From Microbulbifer sp. TB1203 (GTDB lineage: Bacteria; Pseudomonadota; Gammaproteobacteria; Pseudomonadales; Cellvibrionaceae), in assembly GCF_030997045.1 (NCBI RefSeq), contig NZ_CP116899.1:4860001-4924000 (forward strand): a DNA stretch of 64,000 nt, written 5' to 3'. The translations under genes and the position numbers were made by a program. The notes under the pieces were generated by a model. It was not told the DNA's origin, made no database searches, and saw nothing but the letters and a program-made list of their open reading frames with translations. This document shows, in pieces, positions 57,573-64,000 of the stretch; position 1 is the first letter of the stretch; every line of letters starts with the position of its first letter.

Positions 57573-59485
57573 TGATTCTCGCCTCTCTGTTTATTGGCTT
57601 TGGCCGCGGGCAGTTGTATACGGAAGATTGCTCCCCCGTCGGGGTGGTTGCGCGCGCTCAATTCGCCCCGCATGGATTCGATAATCTGGTAGGAAATGGA
57701 CAGTCCCAGGCCCAGGCCCCGGTCTTCGCTCTTGGTGGTGAAGAAGGGCTCGAATATGCGGTTCAGGTTGCTCTCAATAATGCCGGGTCCGGAATCGCGG
57801 AATTCGATAATGATCCGGTCATGCTCACGCCAGGCTTCTATATTAAGCATTTTTTGATCCTGATTTTCCATGGCCTGCATGGCGTTCGACAGGACATTAA
57901 CGATAACCTGTTCGAGTCGGACCATATCCCCGAGTACGATAAGCGGTTCGTCATGAAAATACTGCTGGCAAGAGATCCCTGCATTCTGGTATGCCCTGTG
58001 CATAATAGTCATGGCGCCCCGCACACTTTCGCGCAGGTCGATGGGGCTGAGCATGCCCGGGCTATTTCGCGAGAACTCCTTGTACTGCGCAATAATTTTG
58101 CCCATACGCTCGCTGAGGGCATTGATCTGCAACAGGTTTTCCCGGGCTTTGTCAGTATTGTCCCGGTCCAGGAGTGTGACCGCGGTCTGTGCATAGCTGC
58201 GCAGGGCGGCCAGCGGTTGGTTGAGTTCGTGGTTGATACTGGCCGACAGACTTCCGATTACAGCCATCTTGGCGGTTTGTATCAATTCGTCCTGGGCATG
58301 CTTTAACATAAGCCGCGCCTTTTCCTTCTCCTCCACTTCGGCAACCAGTCGCCGGTTGGTGGTTGTCAGCGCCTCTGTGCGTTTGCGGACCAGGCGCTCC
58401 AGCTCATGGCGGGAACGACGCAGCAACTTAAGGGTTTTGGCGCGCTTGCGGAGGTAAAGCAATATCATGACCACGAGCAAGTAGCAGGCCGCAGCGGTCA
58501 ATAGCAGGATAAAGCGCTGACGCCGGACTTCTTCAAGGGTTGTCAATGTCATGGCCCGCCAGCCGACTACGGGCATGGACTTGTATTGGGCCAGAAAACG
58601 GGTCCTCCCCTCTTGGGTGCTTCCGAAATCGAGCAATTGAGACCCCCTACGGGAGGGAAAGCTTGTCGGCCGCGCTTCAGTTACGTCCAGCTGACCTATA
58701 GCCGTTCCCGCATACTGCTGATTTTTGGCCAGCTCTCGCCGCTGGTCCGCTGTTAGCGGGTAGAGAGCATGCAGCATCCAGTCGGGTTCGGACGAAAAGA
58801 AAATAATCCCGTTGTTATCGATTACCAGGTATTTGAAGTTGCCGCCTCTGGCGGCGCGCAGCCATTCCCTTTCCAGGTTCTGGATGTTTATCTTTGTGAC
58901 GATGACCCCTATCACATCATTATCGGCAGTTAATGGAGCGGCATAGTAATAGCCGCGCAATCCGGAAGTGGTGCCGAGAGCGTAGTAGCGGCCGAAAAAT
59001 CCGTTTTTGGCCTGTGTGAAGTAGGGGCGAAAGGAAAAGTTCTTACCGACAAAGCTGGTAGGCTTTTGCCAGTTGCTGGCGGCGACGACGTCGCCCTTCA
59101 GGTCCATCAGGTAAATATCGGATGCCCCGGTAATACCTTCAACCTCCTGGAGATAGATATTTGCTTCACTCTGTAGCGAGGCAGCCGGCTTCTGCAGCAG
59201 GTTCTGAAGCAGGGTGTTGGTGGAAAGCACCTGGGGGATGGCTTCGTATCTGCCCAATGCGCCTTCCAGATAAGCGGTGAAGTTCTGTAGCTGAAAGTCC
59301 GATTCCCACTGCAGTCTCCGAAACGCCGCGGCGGTGCCCAGGCGTTGGGTGATAAACAGCGTCAGCAGAAATCCCGCCACTGCCAGGGCGGTGACAACAG
59401 TGCGGAGAATGTAAGTGCTGGTTCTGGTCACTCTGGCCGTTTTCAATTGATGGTGGCGAAATGGGTCGATCATGAATTTCGTCAC
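57569..59485 (-). CDS. sensor histidine kinase, DctB type
   Basis: 638-residue membrane kinase: helix at about 25-48, a periplasmic double-Cache-like domain (55-310: YLEGALGRYEAIPQVL, NFSFRPYFTQAKNGFFGRYY), helix at about 327-346, a coiled coil, then the DHp and ATPase domains. Phospho-acceptor His is in SASINHELNQPLAALRSYAQ; N box NVLSNAMQAMENQ, G boxes EFRDSGPGI and GLGLGLSISYQI. It probably senses a C4-dicarboxylate or similar acid taken up by the DctPQM system encoded upstream. ATG at 59485 or the in-frame ATG four codons later. Confidence 0.92.
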   Translation of the reverse strand: MTKFMIDPFRHHQLKTARVTRTSTYILRTVVTALAVAGFLLTLFITQRLGTAAAFRRLQWESDFQLQNFTAYLEGALGRYEAIPQVLSTNTLLQNLLQKPAASLQSEANIYLQEVEGITGASDIYLMDLKGDVVAASNWQKPTSFVGKNFSFRPYFTQAKNGFFGRYYALGTTSGLRGYYYAAPLTADNDVIGVIVTKINIQNLEREWLRAARGGNFKYLVIDNNGIIFFSSEPDWMLHALYPLTADQRRELAKNQQYAGTAIGQLDVTEARPTSFPSRRGSQLLDFGSTQEGRTRFLAQYKSMPVVGWRAMTLTTLEEVRRQRFILLLTAAACYLLVVMILLYLRKRAKTLKLLRRSRHELERLVRKRTEALTTTNRRLVAEVEEKEKARLMLKHAQDELIQTAKMAVIGSLSASINHELNQPLAALRSYAQTAVTLLDRDNTDKARENLLQINALSERMGKIIAQYKEFSRNSPGMLSPIDLRESVRGAMTIMHRAYQNAGISCQQYFHDEPLIVLGDMVRLEQVIVNVLSNAMQAMENQDQKMLNIEAWREHDRIIIEFRDSGPGIIESNLNRIFEPFFTTKSEDRGLGLGLSISYQIIESMRGELSARNHPDGGAIFRIQLPAAKANKQRGENQ

Positions 59486-59572
59486 CGTTATATGTCAAAA
59501 GCAAGCCCGGTGGCTTCACTCGGGATGTCGGCTGAAACACCGCCAAGCTGGCCACCGGTCGGTCTGGCAGGG

Positions 59573-60970
59573 TCAACCAGCCCCCGAATAGCCAAAATAC
59601 TCGGGTAGCACCAGCGAGATCTGCGGCACGTAGGTGATTAATAGCAGAAACAGCAGCAATAATGCCAGCCAGGGAGTGGCGGCACTGATCACCCAGCCGA
59701 TCCCCCGGTTGGTAATACCGGCGGTCACAAAGAGGTTCAGGCCCACTGGCGGTGTCAGCATGCCGATCTCCATGTTTACCACCATGATGATTCCCAGGTG
59801 GATGGGGTCGATTCCCAACTGGGTGGCGATTGGAAACAGGATCGGGGCCAGAATCAGCAGAATGGCCGTAGGTTCCATAAAGTTCCCGGCCATCAGCAGC
59901 AGGATATTGACGATGATCAGAAAGCCCCAGGCCGGCAGCCCCCATTGGATAATGGCCTCGGCAATGGCGTGGGGGATACGCTCCGTGGTCAGCACATGGG
60001 CAAACAACATGGCGTTGGCGATGATAAACAGCAGCATCAGGGAGACTTTGGCGGCGTCCAGCAGTACTTTCCTGACCTCTTCGTCCGTGCTGGCGCGGGG
60101 GAGGGCCAGGGCGATGCCGCCGATATTGCGACCCAGCGTCCGGCTAAAGGGCTCTCCCGCCTTCCGCCAGGGGACCCCCTTGAGAGGACCGATATCGCGG
60201 TAGCCCACGACGGCCACCAAAAAGGCGTATACGGCTGCCACGGCAGCCGCTTCGGTGGGGCTAGCCACGCCGCCATAGATGGAGCCGAGCACGATGAAGA
60301 TCAGCATCAGGCCGCCCAGGGCCTTGATGCCGGAGCGGGAGAGCTGGCCGATGCCGGGGAAGGGGCGCGAAGGCAGCTTTTTGATGCGCGCCAGTATATA
60401 GATGGCGATCATCAGAATGCCCCCCATCATCAGTCCGGGTATCAGCCCCGCCATAAACAGCCTTGCGGCCGAGACCTCTGTGGCAGCGGCGTAGACCAGC
60501 ATGACGATGGATGGCGGGATCAGGATGCCCAGGGTTCCCGCGTTGGCGATCACACCGGCGGCGTACTTTTCCGGATAGCCGGCCCGCACCATGCCGGCAA
60601 TGACGATGGAGCCGATTGCCGCTACCGTGGCGGGGGAAGAGCCGGATACGGCGGCGAAGAGCATACAGGCCAAAACGGAAGCCATTGCCAGGCCCCCGCG
60701 AATATGACCGATCGAGTCCATCGCGAAATTGATCATCCGGCGGGCCACGCCGCCGGTGGACAGGAAGGCCGATGACAGAATGAAGAACGGAATGGCGAGC
60801 AGCGTGTAGTGCTCGGAGGTGGCTTCAAAAAATTTCAGCGCGACCGATGCCAGGGAATCGTTGGAATATATCAGGATGGTCAATACGCTGGAAAACCCCA
60901 GGGCAATGGCAATGGGCATGCCCAGCAGCATGCAGATGAACAGTACCAGGAAAAGAGTTGCAATAGTCAT
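59573..60970 (-). CDS. TRAP transporter large permease, DctM type
   Basis: 465-residue inner-membrane subunit that forms the ion-coupled translocation path. About 12 hydrophobic segments. Motifs AIPFFILSSAFLSTGG, CMLFAAVSGSSPATVAAIGS, AGVIANAGTLGILIPPSIVM and NMEIGMLTPPVGLNLFVTAG are typical. It is about 40 residues longer than usual because of a polar loop around 255-310 (RDIGPLKGVPWRKAGEPFSR, RASTDEEVRKVLLD). It starts 2 bp after the dctQ-type stop. Confidence 0.92.
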   Translation of the reverse strand: MTIATLFLVLFICMLLGMPIAIALGFSSVLTILIYSNDSLASVALKFFEATSEHYTLLAIPFFILSSAFLSTGGVARRMINFAMDSIGHIRGGLAMASVLACMLFAAVSGSSPATVAAIGSIVIAGMVRAGYPEKYAAGVIANAGTLGILIPPSIVMLVYAAATEVSAARLFMAGLIPGLMMGGILMIAIYILARIKKLPSRPFPGIGQLSRSGIKALGGLMLIFIVLGSIYGGVASPTEAAAVAAVYAFLVAVVGYRDIGPLKGVPWRKAGEPFSRTLGRNIGGIALALPRASTDEEVRKVLLDAAKVSLMLLFIIANAMLFAHVLTTERIPHAIAEAIIQWGLPAWGFLIIVNILLLMAGNFMEPTAILLILAPILFPIATQLGIDPIHLGIIMVVNMEIGMLTPPVGLNLFVTAGITNRGIGWVISAATPWLALLLLFLLLITYVPQISLVLPEYFGYSGAG

Positions 60971-60972
60971 GT

Positions 60973-61557
60973 TCAGGCTCCCTCGGCCAGTGCGGCATTA
61001 AGTTTCGGGGAGGGGCGGTCGGGGGTGATGTCTTCCTTGTCTGCCAGTTGCAGACTCTCTTCCACTTCGTCGGTGCGGCTGAAGCCGTCAGCGGTACCGC
61101 GGATAACTTCCCACAAAAGGTGTAACAGGCGCAGGGCCATAAGGCCGAACCCGAACAGCAGTATGCTGGTGACCGACCACTTCGGCAGGGGCAGGTCTTC
61201 CATTTCCAATCCGATCATGTGCAGTTTGCCCACGTAAACCCATCCCCCGTACATAAGCAGGCCGCAGTAGGCCAGGCAGATCAGTACGGCGATGGCGGTA
61301 CAAATGCGGCGCCCGGTGCGGGGGAGGAGACGCACCAGGGCGTCCACGCCGATATGGGCGCCGATTTTTAGGCCGTAGGACATGCCGAAAAGCACGAACC
61401 AGGCTGATACCGTCAGGGTGAGTTCTCCGATCCACATAACGCCGACGCCGAGTCCGAAACGCAACACGACTTCGACAAAGACCAGCAGGGTCATGGCAAC
61501 CAGCAGTGCGCTGATGCACCCTTCTTCAAGACGCTCGATAAATTTTTTTATAATCAT
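60973..61557 (-). CDS. TRAP transporter small permease, DctQ type
   Basis: 194-residue inner-membrane subunit with four helices. Signature VALTLLVFVEVVLRFG-like AMTLLVFVEVVLRFGLGVGV and WIGELTLTVSAWFVLFGMSY, then GAHIGVDALVRLLP. The polar C-terminal tail (155-194) is longer than average. Its stop is 2 bp upstream of dctM, so both are co-translated. Confidence 0.9.
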   Translation of the reverse strand: MIIKKFIERLEEGCISALLVAMTLLVFVEVVLRFGLGVGVMWIGELTLTVSAWFVLFGMSYGLKIGAHIGVDALVRLLPRTGRRICTAIAVLICLAYCGLLMYGGWVYVGKLHMIGLEMEDLPLPKWSVTSILLFGFGLMALRLLHLLWEVIRGTADGFSRTDEVEESLQLADKEDITPDRPSPKLNAALAEGA

Positions 61558-61633
61558 GGTTTAAAAACCTCAAGACAGCACGCCCTGCGGCAGAAATTTC
61601 AATTGACATCTGTAAATTGCAGTTAGGATGTAC

Positions 61634-61708
61634 CGTAGGGTGCGCCAAGCGCACCGTTTGCGTTGGTGCGGGCTCCGGTGTTTCCCGGTGCGCGCGGCGC
61701 ACCCTACG
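61634..61708. repeat. REP-like palindrome, GTAGGGTGCGCC family
   Basis: CGTAGGGTGCGCCAAGCGCA faces GGTGCGCGCGGCGCACCC with TACG. It lies between dctP and dctQ and could stabilise the dctP mRNA, giving more binding protein than permease (inference). Same family as 2796-2840. Confidence 0.75.
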
Positions 61709-61732
61709 TTCTCAATTTACGGAAATACACAG

Positions 61733-62722
61733 TTATTGATTGGACGCTACCGCGGCGGCAATCAGGTCCCGGCCGATCTGCTTTTCGAACTGCTTCCATA
61801 CCGGCCGCATGCTCTCTACCCATTGCTCACGCTGGCCGGCGGTCAGCGGCAACACTTTGGTCTGGCCGGAGGCGATGATGGCCTCTTTGTCCTCCTGGTC
61901 CTTGAGGTCAGCTATCTTGTTGCCATAGGCGATGGATTCCTCCAGTGCCTTCTTGATTTCCGGGCGCAAGTCGTCCGGCAGGCCTTGCCAGAACTCGGCG
62001 GAAGTGACCACCAGATAGTCGAGAACTCCGTGATTGGTTTCGGTGATGTAGGGCTGGACTTCAAAGAATTTCTTGGAGTAGATATTCGACCAGCTGTTCT
62101 CCTGCCCGTCGATAGCCTTGGTCTGCAGTAAGGTGAATACTTCGGAGAAAGGCTTCTTCACGGGAATGGCATCGACGGTTTCGAATTGGGCAGCGAGCAC
62201 GTCCGAGGTCATGATGCGGAATTTCTTGCCCTCGGCATCCCGGGGTTCACGGATGGGGGAATTGGCGCTCAGCTGTTTCATACCGTTGTGCAGGTAGCCG
62301 AGACCGACCAGCCCTTTTTTCCCCAACGAACCCAGTATTTTCTGGCCCGCCGGGCTTTGCTGGAAGCGGTCCACTGCTTCCATATCCTCGAACAGAAACG
62401 GCAGATCAAACACCTGCAGCTGGTCGGTAAATTTCTGGAATTTCGATACCGAGGGCGCAGCCAGTTGCACGTCACCCAGCAGAAGAGCCTCCAGTACCTT
62501 GTTGTCGCCGAACAACTGGGCATTGGGAAATACCTGGACAGACACCCGTCCGGGGAAGCGTTTTTCCACCAGTTCCTTGAAGTGAATGGCCATCTGGCCC
62601 TTGGGAGTATTCTCTGCCACGACGTGGGAAAATTTGATTTCGATCGGGGCGGAAAATGCTGTGAGGCTGAAGGCGCACAACACGGTGGCTGCGCCTGCTT
62701 TGATCAGGTTGCGAATGAACAT
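61733..62722 (-). CDS. TRAP transporter substrate-binding protein, DctP type
   Basis: 329-residue periplasmic receptor. Signal peptide 1-24 (ALFSLTAFSA-like CAFSLTAFSA). Motifs IKFSHVVAENTPKGQMAIHF, RVSVQVFPNAQLFGDNKVLE, and the ligand-carboxylate Arg region GKKFRIMTSDVLAAQFETVD with PFSEVFTLLQTKAIDGQENS. The ligand is likely a C4-dicarboxylate or another organic acid. Located between the OprD porin and dctQ/M genes on the same strand, with 48 bp to the porin gene. Confidence 0.92.
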   Translation of the reverse strand: MFIRNLIKAGAATVLCAFSLTAFSAPIEIKFSHVVAENTPKGQMAIHFKELVEKRFPGRVSVQVFPNAQLFGDNKVLEALLLGDVQLAAPSVSKFQKFTDQLQVFDLPFLFEDMEAVDRFQQSPAGQKILGSLGKKGLVGLGYLHNGMKQLSANSPIREPRDAEGKKFRIMTSDVLAAQFETVDAIPVKKPFSEVFTLLQTKAIDGQENSWSNIYSKKFFEVQPYITETNHGVLDYLVVTSAEFWQGLPDDLRPEIKKALEESIAYGNKIADLKDQEDKEAIIASGQTKVLPLTAGQREQWVESMRPVWKQFEKQIGRDLIAAAVASNQ

Positions 62723-62770
62723 AATGTTTCCTCTCTATCGCGTTGTTTATTGCTATGGTTGCGGGGCCGG

Positions 62771-64000
62771 TCAGAATTTGTAGACGTAGTCCATGTAGAA
62801 GCGGTTATCGAATTCGTCCTCTTTGACCTGCGCGACCGTGCCCGTTTCATCCGAGTGGTAGTCGTGGGCAATCCAGCGGAGGCTCAGGCCTTTCACGTTG
62901 GGTAGGCTCCATTTGACATCCAGCTCTGTATACCACTCGTCGGCTATACCGAGAGACTTATCCACGGTGTTCTCTGCACCTTCGCCGTAGGTGTAACTCA
63001 GCTTGGTGGTGAGTCCGGGAACCAGGTCCGTCCAGTTGTAGGCGGTGCGCAGCTGCCAGATATCTTCATTTTTCCCGGTCAGGTCGGGTGCGATGACCGA
63101 GCGGGTGGGAAAGGGGTTGCGGCCGTGGTCGCCGGAGAAGTTGTCCTCGAGCCAGACATCGTCGCGAATCGCGGTAAAGGCTCCGCCAAGGGTCAGGTTG
63201 CCGCGCTTCCACTCCGCATCGACATAGGCAGCGCGAGCGTGGTTCTCCGGCTCGACGCCGTCGACATAATCCATTTCGCCTTTCTCGGCATTGACTGCGA
63301 ACAGTTCGCCGTCGTCGTCGGAAGTGAAATAACCACCGCTCAGCTCGAGATTGGAATCCCCCAGCGGCAGCTGGTAACCGAGGCGCAGGCCGCGTTTTTG
63401 CAGGTAGTTCTTGCTGTTCAGCTGTTCGAGCTCGGCGGTGAAGTTGCCGTGTTGATATTTAGCGCCGAAGACGCTGATATAGTCGATGGCACCGGTTTCG
63501 GTAATATCTGTGCGGAAACCTTCGAAGTGATCATCGTGCCGGCTGGACCACTGATCGACACGCACGCCGTAGAGTTCGAAATCGGCCAGCTTTCCATTGA
63601 TGCTGACGCCGTTGTAGGAACTGGGAATGGCGCGCGTTCCGGAGGAGGAGAGCAGCATGGTCTTGACCACCTGGCGGCCGATCTTGGCACTCACGCGGTC
63701 GGCGACGTTGAGTTTCAGGTAGGCCTGACCGATCTTGGAGAAAGCATCGTCCAACTCGCCGCTGTTGGTGCGGGTGAGAATGTCATTGCTCATCGCGCCG
63801 GAGGAGGCCAGTTCCTGCACGTGGTAGCCGGTCACATCAAAGCCGATCAGGTTTCCCAGGTAGCCTGAGCTGTAACCCAGTTCCAGGCCCATAGCCGACT
63901 GTTCGCGGTTCTTGCTGTCATTTTCGTAGTCGCGATCAAAGTGGATGCCGCGGATCTTGGCGTTGACGCCGCCGCCTTCCCAAAAACCTTCGTCCGCGAA
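62771..64000 (-). CDS. OprD-family outer-membrane porin (partial, runs off the right edge)
   Basis: 410 codons are present; the frame is open to the window end and reads GFWEGGGVNAKIRGIHFDRD just inside it, which is the mature N-terminus of OprD porins, so only the signal peptide and a few residues are missing. Later motifs GLELGYSSGYLGNLIGFDVT, VKTMLLSSSGTRAIPSSYNG and the C-terminal MDYVYKF with terminal Phe fit. It would admit the acid that DctP binds. First gene seen of the uptake operon. Confidence 0.9.
   Translation of the reverse strand, partial: FADEGFWEGGGVNAKIRGIHFDRDYENDSKNREQSAMGLELGYSSGYLGNLIGFDVTGYHVQELASSGAMSNDILTRTNSGELDDAFSKIGQAYLKLNVADRVSAKIGRQVVKTMLLSSSGTRAIPSSYNGVSINGKLADFELYGVRVDQWSSRHDDHFEGFRTDITETGAIDYISVFGAKYQHGNFTAELEQLNSKNYLQKRGLRLGYQLPLGDSNLELSGGYFTSDDDGELFAVNAEKGEMDYVDGVEPENHARAAYVDAEWKRGNLTLGGAFTAIRDDVWLEDNFSGDHGRNPFPTRSVIAPDLTGKNEDIWQLRTAYNWTDLVPGLTTKLSYTYGEGAENTVDKSLGIADEWYTELDVKWSLPNVKGLSLRWIAHDYHSDETGTVAQVKEDEFDNRFYMDYVYKF

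Overview
The window is one contiguous stretch of a high-GC gammaproteobacterial chromosome. Gene content points to a marine, copper-handling, TonB-receptor-rich aerobe of the Microbulbifer/Cellvibrionales type: RND Cus efflux, bufferins, OprD plus TRAP uptake, DctB/DctD-type regulation and many REP-like palindromes. The genus is an inference. No rRNA, tRNA, CRISPR array, integrase gene or intact insertion sequence was seen. The window opens and closes inside genes: a lipoprotein gene at the left edge and an OprD porin at the right edge, both on the minus strand.

Layout. 0.9-3.3 kb: a bufferin (copper-binding RiPP) operon bufA1-bufB-bufC-doxX, translationally coupled to a YiiX/YebB-like cysteine peptidase and followed by an L,D-transpeptidase. 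4.8-5.4 kb: GyrI-like protein. 6.0-12.7 kb: a complete six-gene ebo (metabolite traffic) operon, eboABCDEF. 12.8-15.0 kb: an AT-richer block of small minus-strand genes separated by attC-like sites with no integrase, resembling a CALIN-type cassette array, with a decayed methyltransferase. 15.5-20.1 kb: an ECF sigma factor with a zinc-finger anti-sigma, divergent from a DUF411 lipoprotein, then a DODA-type dioxygenase, a pseudoazurin under a perfect FNR/Anr box, a flavodoxin-family protein and a small unknown. 20.5-26.6 kb: an AhpD-like remnant, a second unlinked bufferin precursor with a Met-rich linker, a DUF255 thioredoxin-domain protein, a decayed dbpA helicase, a RIO-type kinase, a periplasmic Ntn amidase and a TauE/SafE remnant.

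26.6-34.0 kb: YkvA-like protein and a minus-strand Cu/Ag efflux operon (Cys-rich secreted protein, TolC-type channel, CusB, CusA, Met-rich small membrane protein). 34.1-38.8 kb: radA, a REP-associated tyrosine transposase whose own REP palindromes lie inside its coding sequence, and a BtuFCD/FecBCD-type ABC importer. 38.9-46.8 kb: a beta-barrel porin-like protein, a TPR/TonB-C protein, a TonB-dependent receptor, an ArsR/SRPBCC pair and an amidohydrolase. 47.0-52.9 kb: FAD oxidoreductase, AraC regulator divergent from an aldehyde dehydrogenase, a glutamine amidotransferase and a thioredoxin-like protein. 53.1-56.1 kb: a large Oar-like TonB receptor of lower GC. 56.2-64.0 kb: a minus-strand carboxylate uptake module (OprD, DctP, DctQ, DctM) followed by its DctB/DctD-type two-component pair.

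How the genes fit together. Copper is the recurrent theme: bufferins to sequester it in the envelope, CusCBA to expel it, DUF411 and pseudoazurin as copper-linked envelope proteins, and an ECF system that may sense envelope or metal stress. The ebo operon is a second specialised module and probably moves an unidentified metabolite to the periplasm. At least three families of palindromic repeats punctuate intergenic spaces and in two places supply the stop codon of the preceding gene.
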